From: Burkholderia pyrrocinia
Lineage (GTDB): Bacteria > Pseudomonadota > Gammaproteobacteria > Burkholderiales > Burkholderiaceae
Reading direction: 5' to 3'
Length of the DNA: 64,000 bases
Assembly: GCF_001028665.1 (NCBI RefSeq)
Contig: NZ_CP011504.1
Coordinates: 2,604,001 to 2,668,000 of the forward strand
This document shows positions 8,961-17,647 of the stretch, piece by piece. A model generated the notes under the pieces. It saw nothing but the letters and a program-made list of their open reading frames with translations, was not told where the DNA came from and did not search any database. The position numbers and the translations under genes are program-made. Positions within the stretch are counted from its first letter, which is position 1; the number at the start of each line of letters is the position of its first letter.

Positions 8961-9757
8961 CCGAACCCCAGATCCAGAAGGCTCCCGCCTACGTACCGGG
9001 CCACCAACTGCTCGCCGGAAAATCGGTGCTGATCACGGCCGCCGCCGGCGCCGGCATCGGCTTCGCGGCCGCCCGCCGTTGCGCGGAGGAAGGCTGCCGC
9101 GCGCTGTTCATCTCCGACATCCACGAAAAGCGCCTCGAACAGGCGGTTCAGACGCTGCGCGCCGAAACGGGGCTGCAACAGGTCTACGGCCGCCTGTGCA
9201 ACGTCGCGGTCGAAGCCGACGTGCAGGCGCTCGTCGCCGACGCGCAGGACCAGCTCGACGGCGTCGACGTGCTGATCAACAACGCCGGGCTCGGCGGGTC
9301 GACCCGCATCGTCGATATGGACGATGCCGAATGGTCGCGCGTGATCGACATTAGCCTGACCGGGACGTTCCGGATGACGCGCGCGATGCTGCCGCACATG
9401 CAGGCCCGAGGCCGCGGCGCGATCGTCAACAACGCATCGGTGCTCGGCTGGCGCGCGCAGGCGGAACAGGCGCACTACGCGGCGGCGAAAGCGGGCGTGA
9501 TGGCGCTCACGCGCTGCGCGGCGCTCGAAGCGTCGCCGTACGGCGTGCGCATCAACGCGGTCGCGCCGAGCATCGCGATGCACGATTTTCTGAAGAAGTC
9601 GGCGCCGGCCGACTTGCTGAATCAACTGGCGTCGCGCGAAGCCTTCGGGCGCGCCGCCGAAGTCTGGGAGGTCGCGAACGTGATGGTGTTTCTTGCAAGC
9701 GATTACGCGTCGTACATGACCGGCGAAGTGCTGTCGGTCAGCAGCCAGCACGCATGA
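8957..9757 (+). CDS. ipdF: IpdF-like short-chain dehydrogenase
   Basis: 266 residues. Unusual cofactor loop [16 protein letters not shown] in place of TGxxxGIG, then [16 protein letters not shown], the Ser region [12 protein letters not shown], the [15 protein letters not shown] active site and the closing SVSSQHA. The TAAAGxGIG loop, [11 protein letters not shown] and the Ser-x-x-x-His-pro/Ala tail are how I recognise mycobacterial IpdF (Rv3559c), which oxidises or reduces the 5-hydroxyl of the CoA-activated hexahydroindane propionate. It is coupled by ATGA to both the ACAD before it and the MaoC gene after it. One of the most specific family matches in the window. Confidence 0.88.
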   Translation: MTEPQIQKAPAYVPGHQLLAGKSVLITAAAGAGIGFAAARRCAEEGCRALFISDIHEKRLEQAVQTLRAETGLQQVYGRLCNVAVEADVQALVADAQDQLDGVDVLINNAGLGGSTRIVDMDDAEWSRVIDISLTGTFRMTRAMLPHMQARGRGAIVNNASVLGWRAQAEQAHYAAAKAGVMALTRCAALEASPYGVRINAVAPSIAMHDFLKKSAPADLLNQLASREAFGRAAEVWEVANVMVFLASDYASYMTGEVLSVSSQHA

Positions 9758-10242
9758 TGAGCGCGACCCTCGACCCCGTGCGCGCGACGCCCCGCGTGTT
9801 CGCGCATCCCGGCGAACTCGCGGCCGCCGTCGGCGACACGCTCGGCGCGAGCGCGTGGCTCGCGATCGACCAGCTCCGCATCGACGGTTTCGCCGACGCG
9901 ACCGGCGATCACCAGTGGGTGCACGTCGATCCGGTGCGCGCGAAGGACGGCCCGTTCGGCGCGTGCATCGCGCACGGCTACCTGACGCTGTCGCTCGTCA
10001 ACCATTTCCTGCCGCAGATCGTGCGCATCGACGGCGCGCGGCTGGGCGTCAACTACGGTTGCGACAGGATCCGTTTCCCGGCACCGGTGAAGGTCGGCGC
10101 GCGCGTGCGCGGCGTCGGCGAACTGCTGCGCGTCGAGCCGCTCGAAGGCGGCGTGCAGGCGTGGATACGCGTGACCGTCGAGATCGAAGGCGAAGGCAAG
10201 CCCGGCTGCGTTGCCGACACCATCAGCCGTTACTACTTCTAG
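9754..10242 (+). CDS. MaoC-like acyl-CoA (de)hydratase
   Basis: 162-residue single hot-dog domain. The hydratase 2 motif is present as [18 protein letters not shown] (Asp and His as catalytic pair), followed by the buried helix [20 protein letters not shown]. The start overlaps the ipdF stop (ATGATGA at 9754-9760; the second ATG at 9757 is in frame and also possible). Single-domain MaoC proteins hydrate trans-2-enoyl-CoAs; here the product would feed the adjacent SDR and thiolase. No signal peptide or membrane segment. The family is certain, the exact steroid substrate is not. Confidence 0.85.
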   Translation: MMSATLDPVRATPRVFAHPGELAAAVGDTLGASAWLAIDQLRIDGFADATGDHQWVHVDPVRAKDGPFGACIAHGYLTLSLVNHFLPQIVRIDGARLGVNYGCDRIRFPAPVKVGARVRGVGELLRVEPLEGGVQAWIRVTVEIEGEGKPGCVADTISRYYF

Positions 10243-10259
10243 TTCCAGAGAGCCAGCCC

Positions 10260-11465
10260 ATGGAAGACGCAGTCATCGTTTCCGTCGCACGCACGCCGAT
10301 CGGCAAGGCGTTTCGCGGCATGTTCAACGACACCGAGGCGCCCGCGCTGGGCGGCCACGTCGTGCGCACGGCGCTCGACCGCGCGGGCGTCGCGCCGGCC
10401 GACGTCGACGACGTGCTGATCGGCTGTGCCGCGCAGCAGGGCACGCAGGGCTACAACATCGGCCGCCTGTCGGCCGCGGCGGCCGGGCTGCCGGCGTCGG
10501 TGCCCGGCATGGCGATCGACCGCATGTGCTCGTCGGGCCTGATGTCGATCGCGAGCGCCGCGCGCAGCATCGGCGCGGGCGACGCGCGGATCGTCGTCGC
10601 GGGCGGCGTCGAGTCGATCTCGCTCACGCAGAACAAGCACAAGAACGCGTATCGCGCGCGTTCGCAGGCCGTGCTCGACCACCAGCCGGCCGCGTACATC
10701 GCGATGATGGAAACGGCCGAGATCGTGTCGCGCCGCTACAGGATCTCGCGTGCCGCACAGGATGAATTCGCGCTGCAGAGCCACCAGCGCACCGCGCAAG
10801 CGCAGGCAGCAGGCCGCTTCAACGCGGAAATCGCGCCGCTCGACGTGCGGCGCGCGCTGTTCGACAAGGAAGGTAACCCGGCCGGCCACGAGGACGTACG
10901 CGCGGCCCGCGACGAAGGCGTGCGCGCCGACACGACGGCCGAACGGCTCGCGGGGCTGAAGCCGTCGTGGAGCGGCGGCAAGGTCGTCGAGCACGGCGAG
11001 TTCGTGACGGCCGGCAATGCGTCGCAGTTGTCGGATGGCGCGGCGGCCGTGGTCGTGATGTCGCGCAGCGAGGCGAAGCGCCGCGGGCTGACGCCGCTCG
11101 GTGCATTCCGCGGCCTGTCGGTGGCCGGCTGCGAGCCGGACGAAATGGGCATCGGCCCGGTGTTCGCGATTCCAAAGCTGCTGGAACGCTTCGGGATGAC
11201 CGTCGGCGACATCGGGATGTGGGAACTGAACGAGGCGTTCGCGTGCCAGGCGCTGTACTGCCGCGACACGCTCGGCATTCCCGACGACCGGCTGAACGTG
11301 GACGGCGGCGCGATCGCGCTCGGCCATCCGTTCGGGATGTCGGGCACGCGGATGACGATGCACGCGCTGCTCGAAGGCGCGCGGCGCGGCGTGCGGCACG
11401 CGGTCGTGACGATGTGCATCGGCGGCGGGATGGGCGCAGCCGCGCTGTTCGAAGTCGGCGCGTAG
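10260..11465 (+). CDS. Acetyl-CoA C-acyltransferase (thiolase), FadA5/beta-oxidation type
   Basis: 401 residues. Nucleophilic Cys in [19 protein letters not shown], His in [17 protein letters not shown] and second Cys in [15 protein letters not shown], so all thiolase residues are present. It differs from the thiolase at 4354 in the nucleophile loop (RMCSSGL rather than RQCGSSQ), so the cluster has two distinct thiolases, as in bacteria that use one for the side chain and one for the rings. The start codon lies 17 bp after the MaoC stop. 156 bp without a gene follow before the next start, possibly a weak break in the operon. Confidence 0.87.
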   Translation: MEDAVIVSVARTPIGKAFRGMFNDTEAPALGGHVVRTALDRAGVAPADVDDVLIGCAAQQGTQGYNIGRLSAAAAGLPASVPGMAIDRMCSSGLMSIASAARSIGAGDARIVVAGGVESISLTQNKHKNAYRARSQAVLDHQPAAYIAMMETAEIVSRRYRISRAAQDEFALQSHQRTAQAQAAGRFNAEIAPLDVRRALFDKEGNPAGHEDVRAARDEGVRADTTAERLAGLKPSWSGGKVVEHGEFVTAGNASQLSDGAAAVVVMSRSEAKRRGLTPLGAFRGLSVAGCEPDEMGIGPVFAIPKLLERFGMTVGDIGMWELNEAFACQALYCRDTLGIPDDRLNVDGGAIALGHPFGMSGTRMTMHALLEGARRGVRHAVVTMCIGGGMGAAALFEVGA

Positions 11466-11621
11466 CGGCACGCGGCACGCGGTAGGGCGGCCGGAGACGG
11501 CCGCACACCCATCAGGACGATTCGAGGCCGCGGCAACGACCGACGGCCCGGAGACTTGCAGGCGACGGATGTTGGCGCTTCGGCGCGAACCGCCGTCGCA
11601 CGCAGACACAGGAGACAAGCG

Positions 11622-12581
11622 ATGAAACGAACTTTGCCCGGACTCGCGATGTCGGCGCTGGTGCTCGGCGCCGCGCTGTTCGCGTTTTCGCCGCGCCCGC
11701 TGCCGGCGTTCCCGGTCACCGCGATCCATGCGGACCGGCTGCAGATCAACGGGCTCGCGAGGGCCGGCACGCGCATCGTCGCGGTTGGCGAACGCGGCGT
11801 GATCCTGCTGAGCGACGACACGGGCGGCCACTGGCGGCCGGCATCGGTCACGCCCGACGACGCGTCGACGCTCACGCAGGTGCGCTTCATCACGCCGACG
11901 CTCGGGATCGCGGTCGGCCACGACGGCCGGATCCTCCGCAGCGACGACGCGGGCGTGCACTGGCGCGAGGTGCACATGGACCGCGCGCATCCCGATCCGC
12001 TGCTGTCCGTGTGGGGTACCGCGGACGGCCCGCTGTTCGCGGCCGGCAGCTTCGGCCAACTGCTGCGCTCGGACGACGCCGGCATCAACTGGCAGACGGT
12101 CAAGACGCCGGCCGGCGACCGTCACCTGAACGCGATCGTCGGCGACGGCCACGGCAACCTGCTGATCGCGGGCGAGAGCGGCACGCTGCTGCGCTCGACC
12201 GACAACGGCGCCACGTGGGACAAGCTGCCGTCGCCGTATGCCGGTTCGCTGTTCGGCGCGCTGATGCTCGCGAACGGCGACTGGGTCGCGTACGGGATGC
12301 GCGGCAACGTGTTGCGCAGCACCGATAGCGGCACGACCTGGACGCATGTCGACAGCCACGTGCCGGTGTCGTACTTCGGCGCGACCCAGCTCGGCGACGG
12401 CGAACTCGTGCTGGTCGGCCAGGGCGGTGCGATCGTCGCGTCGCGCGACGGCGGGCTGACGTTCGACGTGCGCAAGCTCGGCGGCGTGCAGAGCCTCGCG
12501 GCCGTGCTCGACATGGGCCACGGCGCGCTGCTGCTCGGCGGCGAGGCCGGCGTCGCGCCGCTCGCCGCGTCGCCGTCCTGA
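11622..12581 (+). CDS. Ycf48-like/BNR-repeat beta-propeller protein, exported
   Basis: 319 residues. The N-terminus MKRTLPGLAMSALVLGAALFAF is a signal peptide or membrane anchor. It is followed by about six repeats of a beta-propeller blade with the BNR-like element S-x-D-x-G-x-x-W (SDDTGGHW, SDDAGVHW, SDDAGINW, STDNGATW, STDSGTTW, SRDGGLTF). This is the Ycf48/photosystem II assembly factor fold, which in proteobacteria is often encoded beside MMPL-type exporters and DUF1302/DUF1329 genes. RBS GGAGACAAGCG precedes the ATG. Likely a periplasmic helper of the transporter encoded next; no enzyme residues are seen. Confidence 0.75.
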   Translation: MKRTLPGLAMSALVLGAALFAFSPRPLPAFPVTAIHADRLQINGLARAGTRIVAVGERGVILLSDDTGGHWRPASVTPDDASTLTQVRFITPTLGIAVGHDGRILRSDDAGVHWREVHMDRAHPDPLLSVWGTADGPLFAAGSFGQLLRSDDAGINWQTVKTPAGDRHLNAIVGDGHGNLLIAGESGTLLRSTDNGATWDKLPSPYAGSLFGALMLANGDWVAYGMRGNVLRSTDSGTTWTHVDSHVPVSYFGATQLGDGELVLVGQGGAIVASRDGGLTFDVRKLGGVQSLAAVLDMGHGALLLGGEAGVAPLAASPS

Positions 12582-12645
12582 TGCGCGGCGGCCCGGCCGT
12601 CTGCTTCCGTTCGTTTCGCATCGTCCGCACCGACAAGAGAATCCC

Positions 12646-15105
12646 ATGAACGACCTGTCACGCCCCCCTGAAGCCGTTCCCGCGTCGCGCCTCGCCGCGT
12701 TCGTCGCGCGCTGCGCCAACACGATCATTCGCCGGCGCCGGCTGCTGATGCTGCTCTGCGTGGCCGTGACGCTCGCGCTCGGGCTGTCCGCGACGCGCCT
12801 GAAGCTCGACCCGGGCTTCAACAAGATGATCCCGATGCAGCACCCGTACATGCAGGTGTTCGAGCGCTATGCGGGCGCGTTCCCCGGCGCGAACACGATC
12901 CTCGTGAGCCTGCGCTGGAAGGGCGACGGCGACATCTACAACCAGACGTTCATGGACGCGCTGCGCCATGCGACCGACGACGTGTTCTTCATCCCCGGCG
13001 TGAACCGTTCGCGCGTGTTCTCGCTGTTTACGCCGAACGTCCACTACACCGAGGTGACCGAGGCCGGCTTTCGTGGCGACGTGGTCGTGCCCGGCCAGTT
13101 CTCGAGCGCGAACCCGGACGATCTCGCCAAGGTGCGCCGCAACGTCGCGCGTTCCGGGCAGATCGGCCGGCTCGTCGGCAACGACCTGAAGTCGGCGCTG
13201 ATCCGCGCCGAGCTGCGCGAGACCGACCCGGCGACCGGCAAGCGGCTCGACTACAGCGCGGTCGCACGTCAACTCGAGGAGATTCGCGCGCGGTACGCGA
13301 AGCAGGGCATCGACGTGAACATCATCGGCTTCGCGAAACTGGTCGGCGACGTCGAGAGCGGCATCGCGGGCGTGATGGCGTTCTTCGCGCTCGCGTTCCT
13401 CGTGACGGCCGCGCTGCTGTTCGCTTACACGCGCTCGCTGAAGACCACCGTGCTGGCGCTCGTCGTCGCGCTGCTGCCGGTCGTGTGGCTGCTCGGCGCG
13501 CTGCCGCTGCTCGGGCTCGGCATCGACCCGATGTCGATCCTCGTGCCGTTCCTGATCTTCTCGATCGGCGTGTCGCACGCGGTGCAGATGACCAACGCAT
13601 GGAAGCAGGCACTGGTGCGCGGCGCGTCGTCGGTCGATGCCGCGCGCGACGCGTTTCGCAAGCTGTTCGTGCCGGGCACCGTCGCGCTGCTGACCAACGC
13701 GCTCGGCTTCATGGTGATCATGCGGATCAAAATCGACATCGTGCGCGAACTCGGCATCACCGCGTGCCTCGGCGTGCTGCTGATGATCGTCACGAACAAG
13801 GTGTTCCTGCCGATCCTGCTGTCGTACACGCGGCTCGAACGCGGCACGCTGGCGCGTGCACAGCGCACGGCGGCGGCCGGCGGCAGCCCGATGTGGTCGC
13901 GCTTCGCGGTGTTCGCGCGGCCGGCGCCCGCGCTCGGCGTGTTCGCGGTGGCGCTCGCGCTGCTCGCGTACGGCACGCTCGAATCGCGCAAGCTGGAGAT
14001 CGGCGACATCGGCACCGGCGCGCCGGAGCTGCGCACGAACTCGCGCTACAACATCGACAACGCGGCGATCACGCACCAGTACAACATCGGCGTGGACGTG
14101 CTGTCGGTGATCGTCGAGACGACCGGCTTCGACGACGCGTGCCTGCATTACCCGGTGATGAGCGCGATCGAGAAGTTCGAGATGAACATGCGCGGCGTGG
14201 CCGGCGTGCAGTCGGTGACGAGCGTGTCGTCGCAGGGCAAGGTGTTCATCGCCGCGTTCAACGAAGGCAACCCGCGCTGGGCCGCGCTGCCGCGTTCCAG
14301 CGACGGGCTCACGCAGGGTTCCAACGCGTTCGACCCCGACAACGGGATGAACACCGCGAACTGCAAGGCGATCCAGGTGCTGATCTACACGAAGAACCAC
14401 GAAGGCACGACCATCGCGCACATCGTCGACGAGATCAAGCGCTTCGCGGCCGAAAACCCGACGCCGAACGTCGCGCTCCGGCTCGCGGGCGGCAACGTCG
14501 GCGTGATGGCCGCGACCAACGAGGCCGTCGGCGATGCGGAGATCGCGATGCTGCTGTCGATCTTCGGCGCGATCGCGCTGCTGTGCGCGCTCACGTTCCG
14601 CTCGTGGCGCGCGGTGCTGTGCATCGTCGTGCCGCTCACGCTCGTGTCGATCCTGTGCAATGCGGTGATGGCGCGGCTCGGCATCGGGCTGAAGGTCGCG
14701 ACGCTGCCGGTGATCACGCTCGGCGTGGGCGTCGGCGTCGACTACGGGATCTACCTGTACGAGCGCCTGCAGCACGACCTCCGCCACGGCGCGACGCTGC
14801 CGGACGCGTTTGCCGACGCGATGCGCCAGCGCGGCACCGCGGCGCTGTTCACGGCCGTCACGATGTTCATCGGCGTCGGCACGTGGGCGTTCTCCGCGCT
14901 GAAGTTCCAGGTCGACATGGGCGTGCTGCTCGCGTTCATGTTCCTCGTGAACCTGTTCGGCGCGGTGTTCCTGCTGCCCGCGCTCGCCGCGTGGCTCGGC
15001 GTCGAGCGTGCCGAGCGCCGCATGCAGCAGGCGCAGCCGTCGCCGGCGGCCGCGCCGCAATTGCAGCCGGCCCGCGCGCTCGAACACGGCAATCCGATGC
15101 GCTGA
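12646..15105 (+). CDS. MMPL/RND-superfamily transporter
   Basis: 819 residues with the RND architecture. TM1 is near residues 30-50 (RRLLMLLCVAVTLALGLSA) and is followed by a periplasmic domain. Then comes a block of hydrophobic segments at about 240-400 (FFALAFLVTAALLFAY and others), a second periplasmic domain, and a second TM block from about 640 to 785. The arrangement matches MMPL proteins of the HpnN type that move lipids or sterol-like compounds across the inner membrane. It lies 64 bp after the Ycf48-like gene and 71 bp before a KshA-like oxygenase, so steroid or intermediate transport is a reasonable inference. Direction of transport cannot be read from sequence. Confidence 0.85.
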   Translation: MNDLSRPPEAVPASRLAAFVARCANTIIRRRRLLMLLCVAVTLALGLSATRLKLDPGFNKMIPMQHPYMQVFERYAGAFPGANTILVSLRWKGDGDIYNQTFMDALRHATDDVFFIPGVNRSRVFSLFTPNVHYTEVTEAGFRGDVVVPGQFSSANPDDLAKVRRNVARSGQIGRLVGNDLKSALIRAELRETDPATGKRLDYSAVARQLEEIRARYAKQGIDVNIIGFAKLVGDVESGIAGVMAFFALAFLVTAALLFAYTRSLKTTVLALVVALLPVVWLLGALPLLGLGIDPMSILVPFLIFSIGVSHAVQMTNAWKQALVRGASSVDAARDAFRKLFVPGTVALLTNALGFMVIMRIKIDIVRELGITACLGVLLMIVTNKVFLPILLSYTRLERGTLARAQRTAAAGGSPMWSRFAVFARPAPALGVFAVALALLAYGTLESRKLEIGDIGTGAPELRTNSRYNIDNAAITHQYNIGVDVLSVIVETTGFDDACLHYPVMSAIEKFEMNMRGVAGVQSVTSVSSQGKVFIAAFNEGNPRWAALPRSSDGLTQGSNAFDPDNGMNTANCKAIQVLIYTKNHEGTTIAHIVDEIKRFAAENPTPNVALRLAGGNVGVMAATNEAVGDAEIAMLLSIFGAIALLCALTFRSWRAVLCIVVPLTLVSILCNAVMARLGIGLKVATLPVITLGVGVGVDYGIYLYERLQHDLRHGATLPDAFADAMRQRGTAALFTAVTMFIGVGTWAFSALKFQVDMGVLLAFMFLVNLFGAVFLLPALAAWLGVERAERRMQQAQPSPAAAPQLQPARALEHGNPMR

Positions 15106-15176
15106 ACCGCGCACCCCCAAATTTCCCCCGCGCGCGGCTGGCCGCCGCGCGCTCTCCAAAAGAGGAGTCAACCCAC

Positions 15177-16256
15177 ATGTCCGCACGCCCCTACAAGATC
15201 GAAGCCCAGCCGCTCGCGCAGCGCTATGCGCGCGGCTGGCACTGCCTCGGGCTCGCCCGCGACTACAAGGACGGCAAGCCGCATACGCTGAACGTGTTCG
15301 GCCGCAAGCTGGCCGCGTTCGCCGATTCGACCGGCAAGGTCAACGTCGTCGACGCCTACTGCCCGCACATGGGCGCCGACCTGAGCCTCGGCACGGTCCA
15401 GGGCGACAACCTCGTGTGCCCGTTCCACGGCTGGGCCTGGAGCGGCGAGGGGCAGTGCGCATCGATCCCGTATTGCAAGCGGATTCCGCCGAAGGCGCGC
15501 ATCGGCGCATGGCCGACCTGCGAGGAAAACAACCTGCTGTTCGTGTGGAACGACCCGGAAGGCAACGCGCCGCCGGCCGACGTCGCGATTCCGCGCCTCG
15601 ACGTGTGCTTCTCCGACGAATGGTCGGACTGGGTCGTCGACAAGATGGTGATCCAGGCCAACTGCCGCGAGCTGGTCGACAACATCTCGGACGTCGCGCA
15701 CTTCGCGACCGTGCACCGCGCGCCGATCGACTACTTCGCGAACCTGTTCGAGGATCACAAGGCGACGCAGCTGATGGTCGGCCGCAGCGAGAAGCTCGGC
15801 GGCGACAGCCTGACCGCGCTGTCGACGTATTTCGGGCCGGCCGTGCACATCACGCAGATGACGGGGCAGAGCAACGGGCAGCCGATCCATTCGGTGCTGC
15901 TGAACTGCCACGTGCCGATCGACATGAACAGCTTCGAGCTGCGATACGGCGTGATCGTGAAGAAGGTGGCCGGGCTGACCGACGAGCAGAACCTGGAGAT
16001 CGCGAACGCGTACGTGAAGGAAGCGCAGCGCGCGTTCTACGAGGACGTCGACATCTGGCACAGCAAGACGCGGATCGACAACCCGCTGCTGTGCGAAGGC
16101 GACGGGCCGCTGTACCAGATGCGCGACTGGTATTCGCAGTTCTATCTGGACGTGGCCGACGTGCGGCCGACGAGCGTCGCGCGTAAGGCATTTGAAATGC
16201 GGATTCGCGACGGCGCCGAGCCGCCGGTGCTGCATCACGTGTTCGAGCCGCAGTAA
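15177..16256 (+). CDS. kshA: KshA-like Rieske non-heme iron oxygenase (3-ketosteroid 9alpha-hydroxylase oxygenase type)
   Basis: 359 residues. Rieske cluster ligands C62/H64 (YCPHMGADLS) and C81/H84 (VCPFHGWAW); the mononuclear iron site appears as N169-x2-D172-x2-H175-x4-H180 (NISDVAHFATVH) with an Asp near FYLDVADV as third ligand. The start RYARGWHCLGL and the blocks VDAYCPHMG and DNPLL are close to actinobacterial KshA as I remember it. KshA 9alpha-hydroxylates ketosteroids and so triggers B-ring opening; it needs a reductase KshB, not present here. RBS AGAGGAG at 15160-15166. Another ring-hydroxylating function of the same family is the alternative. Confidence 0.8.
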   Translation: MSARPYKIEAQPLAQRYARGWHCLGLARDYKDGKPHTLNVFGRKLAAFADSTGKVNVVDAYCPHMGADLSLGTVQGDNLVCPFHGWAWSGEGQCASIPYCKRIPPKARIGAWPTCEENNLLFVWNDPEGNAPPADVAIPRLDVCFSDEWSDWVVDKMVIQANCRELVDNISDVAHFATVHRAPIDYFANLFEDHKATQLMVGRSEKLGGDSLTALSTYFGPAVHITQMTGQSNGQPIHSVLLNCHVPIDMNSFELRYGVIVKKVAGLTDEQNLEIANAYVKEAQRAFYEDVDIWHSKTRIDNPLLCEGDGPLYQMRDWYSQFYLDVADVRPTSVARKAFEMRIRDGAEPPVLHHVFEPQ

Positions 16257-16371
16257 AAACCGGCGGGCCGGCCGAAAATCGGGGGCGTATCGAAATAGGT
16301 TCCGTCGGCCGGCAACACCCGCCAGATAAGGCGCGCGCGTCGCCCGCGCGCGCGCGTCGCACCGAAAGAGC

Positions 16372-16400
16372 TTGACGGAACGGCTGCTACCGCGTAGTGT
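16372..16400 (+). promoter_or_regulatory. Sigma-70-type promoter of the cold-shock gene with a long leader
   Basis: TTGACG (16372-16377), a 17-bp spacer and TAGTGT (16395-16400). Transcription would start near 16407, leaving an untranslated leader of about 130 bases before the GTG at 16539, as is usual for cspA-type mRNAs whose leader senses temperature. The rest of 16257-16538 shows only GC-rich hairpins right after the kshA stop. Confidence 0.55.
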
Positions 16401-16538
16401 CCGTGACCGAAGTGTTCAAGAAGTTCGATTGCTCATCATTGGCCGCACTCCGTGCGGCAGTCGTTGGTCTCTCCCTCTTTGATTCTTTCTGTGCCCGTCG
16501 CGGGCGCATGTTCAATTATTCGTATTAAGGAAGTATTT

Positions 16539-16742
16539 GTGGATACCGGTACCGTCAAGTGGTTCAACGAAACCAAGGGCTTTGGTTTCATCTCCCCCGA
16601 CAACGGCGGCGACGATCTGTTCGCCCATTTCTCCGAAATTCGCGGCACGGGCTTCAAGACCCTGGCCGAAGGCCAGAAGGTCAGCTTCGAAGTGAAGCGC
16701 GGCCCGAAGGGTCTGCAAGCGTCGAACATCACGCCGCAGTAA
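16539..16742 (+). CDS. Cold-shock protein (CspA family)
   Basis: 67-residue single cold-shock domain. Both nucleic-acid motifs are present: RNP1 as KGFGFISP and RNP2 as DLFAHFSEI. It binds single-stranded RNA/DNA and acts as an RNA chaperone in the cytoplasm. No ATG fits; GTG at 16539 starts the protein as [14 protein letters not shown], with AAGGAAG at 16527-16533 as RBS. In-frame sequence upstream of GTG does not resemble the family. A translation factor IF-1 gene follows about 470 bp later, and the two are plausible partners in cold adaptation. Confidence 0.92.
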   Translation: MDTGTVKWFNETKGFGFISPDNGGDDLFAHFSEIRGTGFKTLAEGQKVSFEVKRGPKGLQASNITPQ

Positions 16743-16748
16743 GCCGCA

Positions 16749-16782
16749 TCGGCACCGGCCGCCGATCGGCGGCGGGTGCCGG
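16749..16782 (+). terminator. GC-rich hairpin after the cold-shock gene
   Basis: An inverted repeat with arms CGGCACC...GGTGCCG and an inner GGCCGCCGATCGGCGGC follows the stop by about seven bases. Only a short TTT lies beyond it, so termination efficiency is uncertain. Confidence 0.45.
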
Positions 16783-16835
16783 ATGGAGTTTCGCGCGGGG
16801 CGCCGCTGTTCCGGCGGCCTGCGCGTTCCGATGCG

Positions 16836-16876
16836 CACGACCGATGCATCGCGACATTCTCGATGCATCGGTCGTG
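16836..16876. repeat. Perfect 16-bp inverted repeat between csp and infA2
   Basis: CACGACCGATGCATCG (16836-16851) and its exact reverse complement (16861-16876) flank the nine bases CGACATTCT. There is no T-tract on either side, so this is not a standard terminator. The surrounding 16743-17216 (474 bp) holds no convincing gene; short open frames there lack RBS and homology. The element could be an RNA hairpin in a csp-infA2 read-through mRNA, or a protein-binding palindrome. Confidence 0.6.
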
Positions 16877-17216
16877 ACGCCTCCCTCATCGCATGCGTGA
16901 CCCGCGTGCGACACAACGCCCTCGCGAAGCGCCCGCCGCTTCGCCAGCGCATCACCGCTTCAACGCATCAACCCGAGCAGACCGACGCCATGCCGTAGCA
17001 GCCGGCGCGGTCCCGACTACTTGCGCGGCGCTCATCGCGCCGCCGCCACCGACCGCCCGAACGCCGCAACGCGCCGGGCTCCGATCGCAAGACAGGCCCG
17101 TGGCCCGTCTGAACGAACCGATACCCGGCAGCCTGCCGGCCGCCGTCCCGTTGCGGGAAACGGCGTCGCGCAGATCGCCGCGGCCGCGGTCAATCACCTT
17201 GTCTGGAGGAATTGGT

Positions 17217-17480
17217 TTGGCAAAAGAAGAACTGCTGGAACTGGACGGAATCGTCGACGAAGTGCTGCCGGACAGCAAATACCGTGTCACGCTGGAAAAC
17301 GGCGTGGTGGTGGGCGCGTACGCGTCGGGCCGCATGCGCAAGAACCACATCCGCATTCTCGCGGGTGACCGCGTGACGCTGGAACTGTCGATGTACGACC
17401 TGACCAAGGGGCGCATCAACTTCCGGCACAAGGACGCGAATTCGCCGCGTCCAGCGCGCACCGGCGGGCCGCGCCGCTGA
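17217..17480 (+). CDS. infA: Translation initiation factor IF-1 (second, non-ribosomal-operon copy)
   Basis: 87-residue S1-like OB fold starting [21 protein letters not shown], with [19 protein letters not shown] and the closing KGRINFRHK typical of IF-1. The C-terminal [11 protein letters not shown] tail is an extension of about 12 residues beyond the standard 72-residue protein. The start is TTG at 17217 (GGAGGA at 17205-17210 as RBS); ATG is absent. It is not next to ribosomal protein genes, so it is probably the extra infA that many Burkholderia carry near a csp gene. It would help 30S initiation, perhaps under cold stress. Confidence 0.9.
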   Translation: MAKEELLELDGIVDEVLPDSKYRVTLENGVVVGAYASGRMRKNHIRILAGDRVTLELSMYDLTKGRINFRHKDANSPRPARTGGPRR

Positions 17481-17522
17481 GCAGCAACGATCGGGCGCGT
17501 CACACCGCACCGATCGATTCCC

Positions 17523-17572
17523 GTCCGGCCAGGCGGCCGGACGAACCGGATGGACGGCACGCGTCGTGCCGT
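17523..17572. terminator. Double hairpin in a convergent intergenic region
   Basis: Two perfect stems: GTCCGGCC/GGCCGGAC at 17523-17542 with loop AGGC, and ACGGCACG/CGTGCCGT at 17554-17572 with loop CGT. They lie between infA (plus) and the hydrolase (minus), so they probably end both transcripts. No strong T-tract. Confidence 0.45.
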
Positions 17573-17647
17573 TCGTCGGTCGCCGGCGGCGTCGTCACGC
17601 CGCGGTGGCCAACACCCTCTTTTCCGGTCGCGTTGCGTGTTCCACGC

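Noticed and set aside
16783..16998. 71-residue frame between csp and infA2
   Set aside because: Crosses the 16-bp inverted repeat, has no RBS and is unlike any protein.
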